Assembly (NCBI GenBank): GCA_027475525.1
Contig: JAMWFC010000122.1
Location: forward strand, 1,240,001 to 1,304,000
DNA length: 64,000 bases
Reading direction: 5' to 3'
Source of the DNA: Macrolepiota albuminosa
Lineage: Eukaryota > Basidiomycota > Agaricomycetes > Agaricales > Agaricaceae
In this document: positions 13,066 to 24,015 of the stretch, piece after piece
Numbering within the stretch: the first letter of the stretch is position 1
Layout: every line of letters begins with the position of its first letter
Notes under the pieces: generated by a model
The model's input: only the letters and a program-made list of their open reading frames with translations
Told to the model about the DNA's origin: nothing
Database searches by the model: none
Position numbers and translations under genes: made by a program

Positions 13066-13125
13066 TTTTTTTGAATCCGCCAGCTAGGATCTATTGCCTA
13101 GCATCCGACGTCAGTCACTGAGTTT

Positions 13126-13854
13126 TGTCACGACCCCTCCCCTCCGGGCCCACCCCGGGACACCCCCGGAACACCCTCCGGGACCCTCCCTCTGACCCCA
13201 CAGGACACGCCCCGCCATCACGACCGCCGACACCGCCATCACGCGCATCAAGGACCGCCATCAGCCACCACCAGCCCCGATCATGCGACTCGTCCGGCCA
13301 TCATGCATCACGCATCACGGCTCCATCCGCGCCAATTGATCGCGCGCCCCACACGCGCGATCCCGGTATGCAGCCCCTGCCGCTACTCAATAATCCCCGG
13401 AACCCATCCCAGACATCCCGGAACCCCGAGACCTGGCCCCGTAGTACTTATAGCATAGTTCCCTGTTGTATTTGCCAGTCTTGATATTACATACACTGTT
13501 ACTTTGGTTATTGCGTGCCCTCTTGCTTGACTGGTACGCCTTGATTGGTACGCTTCGACTGGCACGCCTAAGTATTTGCATGCTCTAAGTTTTGGTACGC
13601 ACTTCGCGACTCTTGATTTACTAACTTGGTCTCATCTTAGAACCTCCGGTTCGCGACTCGACCCCCTTTAACCTCAGTTACCTCCAACCCAAAACCCCCG
13701 GACTCTAGTCCCCTATCCCGGGATTACCCCTGTCCTTGTCTTGAACCCCGGAGTCCTAGCCCCGGAGTTCCAGACACCCGAGTATTCGTAGGTCAAGTCC
13801 GCATTGTAAGGGCGTTGCTTTTCCAGAAAGCCCCCAACTCAGCGGAACCTGACA
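13126..13854 (+). repeat. A2 5' LTR
   Basis: TGTCACGACC...AACCTGACA, 729 bp. Compared with the 3' LTR it lacks 12 bp near 13290 and has scattered transitions. It carries the promoter and the sequence used for self-priming, annotated separately. Confidence 0.93.
13445..13489 (+). promoter_or_regulatory. A2 LTR TATA-like box and predicted transcription start
   Basis: A TACTTATAGCA box (13445-13455) lies about 27 bp upstream of AGTCTTGATATTA (13477-13489). That 13-mer is exactly complementary to the primer-binding site, so by analogy with Tf1 it should be the 5' end of the RNA. The spacing from the TATA-like box fits a start there. The same pair is kept in the A1 and A4 LTRs. The start site itself is inferred. 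Confidence 0.6.
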
Positions 13855-13867
13855 TAATATCAAGACT
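13855..13867 (+). other. Self-complementary primer-binding site of A2
   Basis: TAATATCAAGACT follows the 5' LTR directly and is the perfect reverse complement of 13477-13489 within the LTR. It does not begin with TGG, as a tRNA-primed site would. Self-priming of this kind is established for Tf1 and the Tf1/sushi chromoviruses. The same pairing is present in A1 (27915-27927) and A4 (about 51126-51138). Confidence 0.75.
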
Positions 13868-14975
13868 CCCTCCTTACACCGTTCTTGATGGCTACATATA
13901 CTCACACTTACTACCCCACAGGGTACCAGACCAACCCTTACGGACGCCCGGTACCCGATCACTACTCTGCGCAGACCCCCCGCCCCGTCTATCCACCTCT
14001 CCTGTACGAACCCCAATATCTCCACCGCCATTGGGCCCCCGACCCGTCCCTCTACAACCTGGGGCCCTCAGCCAGCTGGGCCCCTTCGCCCAACTTAGCC
14101 ATGGCACAACCCGTGGAGGTCCCCTCGTACCGGAGCATCCCCGGGGGCCTGCCGGAGACCCCACCTGTACCCAGTGGACCTCGCCCGATTCCCCCCAGCG
14201 AGGGCCCCTTTGCACCTACCCCCTACTACGGTTATCAGCGCCCCGTCCCCCAACCCCGAGAACCCCGAGGACCCCCCTACCCCGACTACCCCCCTCGTCA
14301 TTACCCGGCCGCCGCTCCACCCGCTCGAACCCCTCCCTCGCCAATGGGACGACGACGCCTCGAGGAGTACGAACGGCAACGGGACGAGGTACTCCGCTCC
14401 CTCAGGATCTCACCAGAGGACTTCGCGCAACGGACCAGGACGCTGCTCGTGGAATTCGGACACGACAACTTCAAAGGCACTCCGGAGGAATGGGCTCACT
14501 GCCTGGTCGAATTCGGGGATCGCCTCACGCGAGGAGAACTCCCGGAGCAAACCATGGTAAAGTATAGGCGCAATACAATCCTCCGGGAAGAATTACAGCA
14601 ACTGCTCGACGAAGTCCACGTGTCCCCCTCCCCTCGGCCCCTCAACGACCCCGCAGACCCAGGTCGCTCAATTCACATTCGACGGGAACCCCCGGAACCG
14701 GCCCCAGCAGTCCTGGCAGCCCCCACGGTCTCCACTCCGGAGCAACGACAACGGGAGGAATGGCAGAACGCCTCGGCCATATTACGGTCCCTCAACCCGA
14801 CTGGAGGCCTTTTCAACCAACCCGCTGCCCGCACGGTAGGCTTGTCAACTCGTCGCAGGGCTAATTCCGTTCCTAGTACCTTCGAGACCTGGGGGCAGCC
14901 CCAGAGACCCCTGGAACCCCTCCCACGAACAGACAACGCCCGACCCCCAGCCCCAGCAAACCCCGGCAGACCCCA

Positions 14976-15129
14976 CGCGGACACCCCTAGCACGGATGAC
15001 ACGCTGTGCTACATCGACGAGCTTACGCGTGGCAACAACGAACCACGTCCCGCGCGGACACCCCTAGCACGGATGACACGCTGTGCTACATCGACGAGCT
15101 TACGCGTGGCAACAACGAACCACGTCCCG
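14976..15129 (+). repeat. 77-bp tandem duplication in A2 gag
   Basis: Two adjacent copies with period 77. The duplication is absent from A1 and A4. It shifts the gag frame by two bases, and deleting one copy restores the frame. Probably an assembly overlap. Confidence 0.9.
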
Positions 15130-18100
15130 CGCCCACGCCTGTCCCGGTACCTCCCCCTACGTCAGCCCCGGTCCCTCCAGAACGCAACTTCCGCCGCGAT
15201 CCGCCACCCCACTTCGACCTACGAAACCCCCCGCGACCCCCGATACAAGCACGACCCTCCCGGGTTGAACGTCCCCCGCGCAACCCAGTACCCGACCCAG
15301 CACCCGACCCCCCTCCGCCCGACCCGACACCGCCGAACCCTCCCCGACCACCTCCGCCACCCCCAGCCGAACCTCGAGGACGACCCCCAGGCCCTCCACC
15401 TCCACCACTCCCTGCGTGGAGACCCGGGCCCCCTCCTGGCAGGAACGAACCCCCTTGGGACAACGGGCCTCCCGGGCGTGGACCCCCAGGTGAGCCACCC
15501 GGAGGAGGACCTCCCGGCAGGTGGGGTCCCACCCTTGGTGCTTTTCCTCCTCAAGGAGGGGGGGGTTATCACTACTACTACTATTACAATGCTGGCCCCC
15601 CTCCCCGCAACGCTGCCGGGCCGGACAACGCTCGCAACGCCCTCGCCTGCGAAGGACGACTGGACATTCAAAAGCCCGACGCTTTCACGGGCCGGGACCC
15701 CCGAAAATGGCGTACCTTCCTCACTCAGTGTCTCAATACGTTTCAGGCAAAGCCGCTCACGTTTCAGGTTGACAGCTCCCGGGTGGCCTTTGCCGCATCG
15801 TACCTCCAGGGGATCGCCTTCGATCACTACACGGCCCTCATCTAGTTCGACCCCAACAACCCGGCACTTGCTCGCTGGCAAGCCTTCGTCGACGAGTTTT
15901 CCGGGAAGTTCGGGATCTACGACACTGTGGCCGAGGCCGAGGACAACCTCTTCAACCTCCGGATGCGCTCCAAAGAACGTTTCACCACCTTTATCGTACG
16001 TTTTGAGAAGGAAGCTTACGAAACAGGTTGGAACTACAGCGCCCTCCAGTACGCCCTCCGCCGCGCCCTCCCACAACGTATCAAGGACGTCCTCCGACTC
16101 GCCCCGAAACAACCCTCCTACGACGGATACAAGGCCCTCGTCATGCAGATCGACCAACGCTACTGGGAAGACCGCAGCGAGTATTCAAATTCCCGACCCC
16201 CCTGGAACCCTAGAGGAGGACCCCCTTGGCCCTCCAGCAAAGCCCCCAACCCCCAAGGTCAAAACCCGGGTCCCCCCGCGTTCCCTGGTGGCTGCCCCCC
16301 GGTAAGTCACGGCCCGCCCAATGCTAACCCCGGCAGCGGCGTCCACCCCCAGGCCCAGCTTAACGCCGCCGTGGCCGCCCACGACCCGGGCGACACGCCA
16401 AGCCCCGAGGAACCCCTGGAAGACCCTGAAGACTTCGACTTCGACGACGAACGGGACGAAGAGGCCCTCCAGGCCAACTGGCTTCAAAAGGGACGATCCT
16501 GGATCGAAGTCCCAACGGATGTGCAGGAACGACGGAGAAGGGAGGGTGTCTGCATACTCTGTGGTGAGAAAGACCATTTCATCTCCGAGTGCCCCAAACG
16601 ACAGGTCATGGGACGTGCCACCTGGACCTTTGAAGGGGAGGACGCCACCTACGAGTATTCGGAAAACGACCAAGACGCCCGAAATCGCGGAATCAACCCC
16701 GACGTCTTCTCCGCCCCAGTCTCACATCTTTGCTCTACGACACTCATACAGGACACCCTCACAGCTTATCTACCCTCCCACTCTTCGCACTCCCTCCTCC
16801 TCAAAACCCGCCTCACCCCCTCCGGAACTCCCCTCAACACCCTCGTCGACAGTGGCGCCACCGACAACTTCATCGATGAAGCATGGTCTACCTCCACCCC
16901 GGAACCCACCCAGCGGCTCCCGGTCCCGGTATGGCTCTGCCTATTCGACGGAGACGCCTCTACGGCGGGGGACATCACTCATTTTGTGCGTATGCCCGTT
17001 ACTTTCGCCAACGGACAAACTCACACCCTCCGGGTGTTGATAACCAAACTCCACTCTTCCGCACCCCTGGTCCTAGGACTCCCGTGGCTCCGAGACACCA
17101 ATCCCCGCATTGATTGGCGACATCTTACCCTTCGCCTGACCCGGGACCCGACGCCCGATGACCAGCAACTCCCCTTTGACATCCCCCACTCCCCCGACTC
17201 TACCCCAAAGGACGGGCCCCCACCATCCCCCGGACTCCAGTCTCGTTCATCCCGATCCCTCGTCATCAATGCCAGGTTGGACGGCGCCCCAGGACCGGTA
17301 TCGGCCCTCATCAACAGCAGAGCCACCGGAGTTTTCATCAGCGACGCTCTCGACCTCCCCCACGACTCCCTCGACCAGCCCCTCCGCCTGCAGCGCCTCG
17401 ACGGCACCCCCTCCTCCTCCGGCCCCATCCAGAGGTCTCACTTGGGGCGCGTGACCCTTGACAACGACTACCAGTTCACCTCCGACTTCCTGGTCACGCG
17501 ACTTCACAAATCGACCCCGATGGTGCTGGGACTACCCTGGCTGCGCGACACGAACCCCGACATCAATTGGAGAACGCTCACCATGACCTTCCCGGGACCC
17601 GAAGACCACCCCTCGACCGCCGTGCACCTCCGGGCCATAGGGAACAACCCGACGCCCGACACCCCTGGGACGACTGCCGCGCCTCCCACGCCTGCACTAC
17701 CCACGCCCGTCCAAGACCGCAAGGCCCCCGATCGACCCCCAAACATTCCTTGGAACAAGTACAAGGGGCCGAACTACCCCTGCCGGTCTCAGACACGCGT
17801 CACACCCGCTCCGGCCGATGATTCCGCAACACCGATCGACCCGAGCGCACTCGACATTAGGATCATTGGGGCCGCCCCCTTCGCCCGCCTCATGAGGGAT
17901 GGGACTCCCACGTTTCAGCTACACACCTCGCCCTCTCTCCCGGAAGAACACCTACGAGGGGACGCTATCCCTCCGGAACAGAAAACCGAGGAGCAAATCC
18001 TCCGAGAAGTAGTTCCCCCGGAATATCACAAGTTCGCTGACGTATTCTCCGAAGGAGACGCCAAGGAGATCCCCCCTCATCGCCCCTATGATCACACCAT

Positions 18101-18750
18101 CGACCTCGAGGAAGGAGCCACCCCCCCTTTTGGCAAGGTCTACAACATGTCGGAGGTCAAACTCCGGGCTCTCAAGGACTACCTCGACGAGATGCTTGGT
18201 AAGGGATTCATCCGACCCTCCGCCTCCGCCGCCGGAGCCCCGGTTCTATTCGCCAAGAAGAAGGACGGCTTGCTCCGACTCTGTGTCGACTACCGGGGAC
18301 TCAATAAGATCACCAAGAAGAACCGCTACCCGCTCCCACTCATCGGCGACCTGGTCGATCGACTCCGCAGCGCCAAGGTCTACACGAAGATCGACCTCCG
18401 CTCCGGTTACAACAACGTCCGCATTGCCCCGGGACACGAGTGGAAAACCGTGTTCCGCACGCGGTATGGTCTGTTTGAGTACCTTGTGATGCCTTTCGGA
18501 ATGACTAACTCCCCTGCCACGTTCCAATACTTCATGAACGACATCTTCCACGACATGAGCAACATCTTCGTGATTGTCTACCTGGACAACATCCTCATTT
18601 ATTCCGACTCGCCGGAGGATCACCAGAAGCATGTCCGGCAAGTCCTCGAACGCCTCCGGGAGCACAACCTCCACGCCAAGCCCGAGAAGTGTTCATTCCA
18701 TACGGAAGAGGTTGAGTATCTTGGCGTCATAGTATCCCCGAATGGCGTTC

Positions 18751-18904
18751 GCATGGACCCCCACAAGGTCGAGGCCATCGTCAACTGGCCGCAGCCCTGG
18801 AACGTCAAGGAAGTACAGTCTTTCTTGGCATGGAAGCCCACAAGGTCGAGGCCATCGTCAACTGGCCGCAGCCCTGGAACGTCAAGGAAGTACAGTCTTT
18901 CTTG
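18751..18904 (+). repeat. 77-bp tandem duplication in A2 RT region
   Basis: Two adjacent 77-bp copies with two mismatches near their starts. It falls after the RT domain ([10 protein letters not shown] region) and shifts pol out of frame. A1 has a single copy. Deleting one copy rejoins the RT and RNase H frames. Confidence 0.9.
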
Positions 18905-21183
18905 GGTTTCGCTAACTTCTACCGGAGGTTCATAGATAACTACTCCGGTATCACGAAACCCCTCAACCGGCTCACGCGCAAGGACGTCGCCTGGAACTGG
19001 GACAGTAAGTGCCAGAGTGTCTTTAACCTGCTCAAGGAGGCTTTCACGACCGCCCCCGTACTCCGGCACTACGACCCGACCCTCCCGATTATCCTGGAAT
19101 GCGACGCCTCCGACTACGCCATCGCCGGGATCCTCTCGCAGATGGAACCTGACAGAGGGGAGCCCCAGCCAGTTGCCTTCTACACCTGGTCCATGATCGA
19201 CGCCGAGCTCAACTACGACATCTACGACAAGGAGCTCCTCGCCATCGTCGAAGCCTTCAAGCAATGGCGAGCCTACCTCGAGGGAGCCTGGCACCGGATT
19301 CAGGTCTACTCGGATCACAACAACCTGCAGTACTTCACCACGACCAAACAGCTTAGTCGACGGCAGGCCCGATGGTCCGAGGTGCTCTCAGAATACGACT
19401 TCATGATCCAGTACCGCCCGGGACGACTCGGAGCTAAACCCGACGCCCTCACCCGTCGACCAGATGTCTATCCCAAGAAGTCGTTTGAGGCAGAACGCAA
19501 TGCGTTCAATCATTGCATGGTGATCCCTCCTGAACATCTGAATGCCGTACTGATCTTAAACGACGAAGGAACCCTGAACCAGATCCGCAGCGCTCCCCGA
19601 GACAAGTACTTCACCGATCACGACCCCCGAAACTCTTCCGACGGAACCGACCGGGACCCCGCCTTCTCCTTGTCCCCCGACAAAAAACTCCTCCTCTGGG
19701 ACGGCCGCATCTACGTCCCGGATCACGCCCGACTCCGCTACGATGTCCTCTGTCAACACCATGATCACAAGCTCCGGGGACACCCTGGGATACGTAAGAC
19801 TCTCCAGCTGATCTCCCGGACTTACTTTTGGCCAGGGTTGAAGAAGGACGTGACCCGCTACATTCGATCATGTGAACCCTGCCTCCGGGCCAAGGTCCCC
19901 CGACACCGACCATACGGACTCCTGAAACCCCTGCCAGTCGGACGACGCCCCTGGTCCTCCATATCCCTGGACCACATCGTCGAACTCCCGGAATCTGAAG
20001 GGTTCAATGCCATTCTCGTTGATGTGTGTAGGCTAACCAAACAGGGCATCTTCCTACCCTGCCACACCACGGACACCGCCCCGGACTTCGCCTGGCTGTT
20101 CCTCGAGCACGTCTTCGCCAAACATGGACTTCTGGACGACATCGTCTCTGACCGTGGCCCTCTCTTCGTGTCCAAGTTTTGGACTTCCCTGTGTAAGGCA
20201 CTTGAAGTAAAGACTAACCTCTCTACCGCCTACCACCCCAAAACCGACGGCCAAACCGAAAGAGTCAACCAGTCTCTCGAGCAGTACCTCCGACTGTACG
20301 TCAACTACTTGCAGGACGACTGGCGCGCTGAGCTCCTCCTGGCTGAGTTCACCTACAACAACACGCCGCACTCCACCACCGAGGTATCCCCTTTCTTTGC
20401 CAACAAGGGATACCACCCTCAACTGACACTCTCGCTCCGGGACATCCCGTCGCACGCCGCCCACGAGGTCGCCTGGGATCTCCAATCCCTTCACGAGTTT
20501 CTCTGGGAAGAGATCGACACCGCGAACCGGGCCTACGTGAAATACGCCGACCGGAAACAGGAAGACACCCCCGACTGGACCCCCGGGACAAAGGTATGGT
20601 TAGATCGACGACACCTCCGCATCCGCCGGCCCTCCCCAAAACTCAATCACAAGCGCCTCGGCCCGTTCAAGATCTTGAAGAAGGTCTCATCCCACGCCTA
20701 CAAGATCGAGCTCCTCCCGGGACTTAAAGGCCTACACCCGGTATTCCACGTCCGCCTCCTGGAACGACATCCCCCAGATCCCTTCCCCGAACGACGGCCC
20801 GAACCCCCTCCCCCGGTCGAGGTCGAGGACGAATATCACTACGAGGTCGAGGACATTCTCGACTCCCGGGACATTCGTGGACGACCCCACTTCCTCATAC
20901 GGTGGAAGGGATACGGCCCAGAAGACGACACTTGGGAACCGCGCCGAAACCTCGAAGGCGCCCTCGACAAACTTCGGGACTTCCAACAACGGCACTTGGG
21001 AAACAACCCTCCCGGGCACAGGACCCACAGACGGCAGTAGTGGGCGTAACCCCCGCCTCTGGGCTCAGTAGGGATTCAACTCCCATGTATGCTTTCTACT
21101 TTCCCTTTCTAGATCTTACTCTCTTTTAGTACCATTTCATAGTGGTGTCCCGGAACCTGGGCAAGGTACCTTCTGTTTTTCAG

Positions 21184-21337
21184 TCTTCTTTCGCCCCTTA
21201 CACCACCCTTTACTCCAGGAAACCAAGTATATACATTTTTTACTTTACATATTCTACAGTTCTTCTTTCGCCCCTTACACCACCCTTTACTCCAGGAAAC
21301 CAAGTATATACATTTTTTACTTTACATATTCTACAGT
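21184..21337 (+). repeat. 77-bp tandem duplication in A2 3' noncoding region
   Basis: Two identical adjacent 77-bp copies in the 364-bp interval between the convergent stops of gag-pol (21040) and the antisense gene (21405). I see no other feature in that interval apart from a purine-rich stretch at 21365-21400. Confidence 0.9.
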
Positions 21338-21404
21338 AGCGGTCGGGACAGGACGAACAAACGACAAGAAAAAAGGACAACAAAAAGAAAAGCGAAAAAA
21401 GAAA

Positions 21405-23093
21405 CTACCGGCCCTCGCCCCCCTCCCCCGGCCAGCCTCGGAACCCCTCCCCCATCCCCTCCGGACCGTGCTCTCGCAGTACCTCCTCTGCCAACTGCTC
21501 CCAGGACGGGAGAGACTCGCCCTCGTCCAGGACTCGTTCGAACCACGAGCTGGGGGTGGGCACGTTCCTCCGCCAGTGGGCCGACACCACCCGCCCCAAC
21601 AAGTCGAGGCCCCGCTCCACCCCGGGAGTCGTCACTTCTGGGCGCTGCCCCTCCTGCAGCGCCGCGAGTGCCGCGGCCACCCCGTCCAGGAGCGAACGAT
21701 GCTCCTGGGCACAGCCTGTGGGTGTCAGTAAGGAGCCAAGTCCGGGGAAAGAAACGCTCACTAAGCAACGCCATGCGGGCGACTACCACATCCCAGCGCA
21801 CCGCCTCCAATAGCCCCTCCGGGAACCCCGCCCCCTGCCCCAACCTCCCCCTCAACGACTCCAACTCGGCCTCAGCCTCCCCCCGAGCGACCCTGACCTC
21901 CTCCAAATCCCGGAGCGCCGCCTCCTGACCCTCCTCCAAACCCCTCCGAAGGGCCGCCTCCTCCTCGCGCTCCCGCTTGGCCCTCCCCAAGCGCTCCTGG
22001 AGGTCCCCGACACTGACGCCCAAGGGCCTCCCGGACAGGGGTGAGAATACCGCCAGGGACAAACGGGGCAGGGAAGCCGGGGGTGGGGTCTCAGAGGGCA
22101 GACGCACCCTCTTGGAAGGCCCGGGGGATGGGCTCAGCGATGCCCGCCGCTTCCCCTTATCAGGGCGACCGCCGCGCCCCTCCCGACTCCCCCCGGCCCG
22201 GGTCACCCAGCACATGATGAGGACCATGGGCCGGCCCCAGCCCCCCACCTGAGAGGCTCCCCCGCTCCCCGACCCTCCCCCTGAACCCCCCGCGGACACC
22301 GCCTGTGGCTCCCCCTCCGGCTCCGCCACCCAATCCCTCTCCTCAACCCCCATCCTCCGAGTGATCCCCCCGAGCGGCCACCCCTGCTCCCTCGAGACGC
22401 AGCGTGCCCTCCACAGCGCCGACACGGAACATCGCTCGTGATTGAGGCGGCATGCCTCGCACACGGACGTGTCCTGGCGGGACGAGGGGCCCGGGACCTT
22501 GAAAAGGCACAACACCCCCCGGCGGGCGCAGTGGAGACACTGCGCTGAGGTCAGCAACAAAACCAGAGGTGCGAGGTTGCTTACCGGACCGTTGCTCACA
22601 CACCAGGCATGAGTGGGCAAGCCCCGGGGCCTCTCCAGGGCTTCCCCAAAAGAATCCTGGGAGACAACCTCCCACGCAACATGCTGGTCCACCAGGACTT
22701 CGGAAACGGCCCCCACCGCCATCCCAGAGCGGCGAAAACGAGGGGCGGTTAGCCTGGGGCGAGGGGGAGGATGTGGGCGCAGGGGTGGACGGTCATCCAC
22801 ACGAAGGTAGGCGCAGGGCAAACAGGGTGCGACTCCGGGGAACCGCCAGAGGCAGGCTCCGGGATACGACTAGGACCCGCCTCCGGAGCGGGGGAAGAGC
22901 ATTGTTCTGAAGGGGAAAATCAGCTGCGGCAAACGGAACATCGTGGAAAACACTCACGTTGTTGCACGAGCGCCGCCACGCGCTCCCGGTCCAAGCGGGC
23001 TCGATACCGTGCGTCCCGGGCCTCCCAGGCCATAAGGGGCGCGACCTCGTTGGTTTGCGGGGGCGTCAGGGAATGCGTTGGCGTACGCGACAT
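21405..23093 (-). CDS. Antisense five-exon gene of A2: Zn2Cys6-like cluster plus coiled coil
   Basis: Starts MSRTPTH at 23093, stops at 21405-21407. Proposed exons: 23093-22958, 22906-22803, 22753-22585, 22544-21762, 21715-21405. The four GT-AG introns are 51, 49, 40 and 46 nt and all phases agree, giving 1,503 nt and 500 residues without a stop. Residues 139-175 read C-x2-C-x6-C-x15-C-x2-C-x6-C, which matches the fungal Zn(II)2Cys6 spacing except for a long middle loop. Another CLVC pair sits just upstream. Residues ~315-370 are a charged coiled coil. A Trp-rich stretch with SWFERVLDEGE lies near the C-terminus. The gene is convergent with gag-pol and starts 130 bp from the 3' LTR, so its promoter is likely there. 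A1 keeps the same exons and all six cysteines. A DNA-binding or regulatory role is inference; function is unknown. Confidence 0.8.
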
Positions 23094-23209
23094 GGTTGAA
23101 CTTGATGGTAAAAAAATTTTTTTGATACATGGCAAGTCAGGTGCCAGATCCCACGGTCGAACCCCGGTCCGAACCACCGACTACGCATGCCTCGGAGGGT
23201 CTCGGCGCT

Positions 23210-23222
23210 GAGGGGGGGGTGA
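23210..23222 (+). other. A2 polypurine tract
   Basis: A run of nine G followed by TGA lies directly before the 3' LTR, the expected place for priming of plus-strand DNA. The same tract is seen, complemented, beside the A1 and family-D 3' LTRs. Confidence 0.75.
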
Positions 23223-23963
23223 TGTCACGACCCCTCCCCTCTGGGCCCACCCCGGGACACCCCCGGAACACCCTCTGGGACCCTCCCTCCGACCCCACAG
23301 GACACGCCCCACCATCACGACCGCCGACACCGCCATCATGCGCATCAAGGACCGCCATCAGCCGCCACCAGCCCCGATCAACGATCGGATCACGCGACTC
23401 GTCCGGCCATCACGCATCACGCATCACGGCTCCATCCACGCCAATTGATCGTGCGCCCCACACGCGCGATCCCGGTATGCAGCCCCTGCCGCTACTCAAT
23501 AACCTCCGGAACCCATCCCAGACATCCCGGAACCCCGAGACCCGGCCCCGTAGTACTTATAGCATAGTTCCCTGTTGTATTTGCCAGTCTTGATATTACA
23601 TACACTGTTACTTTGGTTATTGCGTGCCCTCTTGCTTGACTGGTACGCCTTGATTGGTACGCTTCGACTGGCACGCCTAAGTATTCGCGTGCTCTAAGTT
23701 TTGGTACGCACTTCGCGACTCTTGATTTACTAACTTGGTCTCGTCTTAGAACCTCCGGTTCGCGACTCGACCCCCTCTAACCTCAGTTACCTCCAACCCA
23801 AAACCCCCGGACTCTAGTCCCCTATCCCAGGATTACCCCTGTCCTCGTCTTGAACCCCGGAGTCCTAGCCCCGGAGTTCCAGACACCCGAGTATTCGTAG
23901 GTCAAGTCCGCATTGTAAGGGCGTTGCTTTCTCGGAAAGCCCCCGACTCAGTGGAACCTGACA
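23223..23963 (+). repeat. A2 3' LTR
   Basis: TGTCACGACC...AACCTGACA, 741 bp, the partner of 13126-13854. It is followed by the target duplication AGTTT. It probably also drives the antisense gene on the other strand (inference). Confidence 0.93.
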
Positions 23964-24015
23964 AGTTTGTTGACAGAACTCTATCAGCTTCTCAAGCTTC
24001 TTGCACAGCCACACC

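Larger units (their letters stand above)
13888..21040 (+). pseudogene. A2 gag-pol polyprotein, nearly intact
   Basis: Starts MATYTHTY at 13888. A TTG three codons' worth of context upstream is not needed. After removal of two 77-bp duplications (14976 and 18751) it is one frame of 2,332 codons, broken only by TAG at 15843 (Gln in A1). Approximate residues: proline-rich N-terminus 1-560; capsid-like Gag 566-730; CX2CX4HX4C knuckle near 862; protease 1 DSGA near 961; protease 2 near 1116, here NSRA; RT with FAKKKDG and YLDN near 1541; RNase H; integrase with HHCC, the DDE residues and a GPF motif; chromodomain 2265-2320 with IRWKGYG. The RT motif should be YLDD (as in A1) and the Asp-to-Asn change should kill catalysis. 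Because of the stop and this change I class it as a recent pseudogene. Confidence 0.93.
13126..23963 (+). mobile_element. Full-length family-A chromovirus A2
   Basis: A 10.8-kb element with LTRs of 729 and 741 bp, flanked by the perfect 5-bp duplication AGTTT (13121-13125 and 23964-23968). The order is 5' LTR, self-complementary primer-binding site, gag-pol on the plus strand (13888-21040), antisense five-exon gene (23093 down to 21405), polypurine tract, 3' LTR. The LTRs differ mainly by C/T and G/A changes plus one 12-bp indel. It sits in the leader of element C. It is the youngest complete insertion of the nest and keeps a high CpG content. Three 77-bp tandem duplications inside it are probably assembly errors. 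Confidence 0.95.

Noticed and set aside
15219..16157. Minus-strand frame of 312 codons opposite A2 gag
   Set aside because: Stop-poor because of high GC on the gag strand; no start, splice or domain signal, and not preserved apart from gag.
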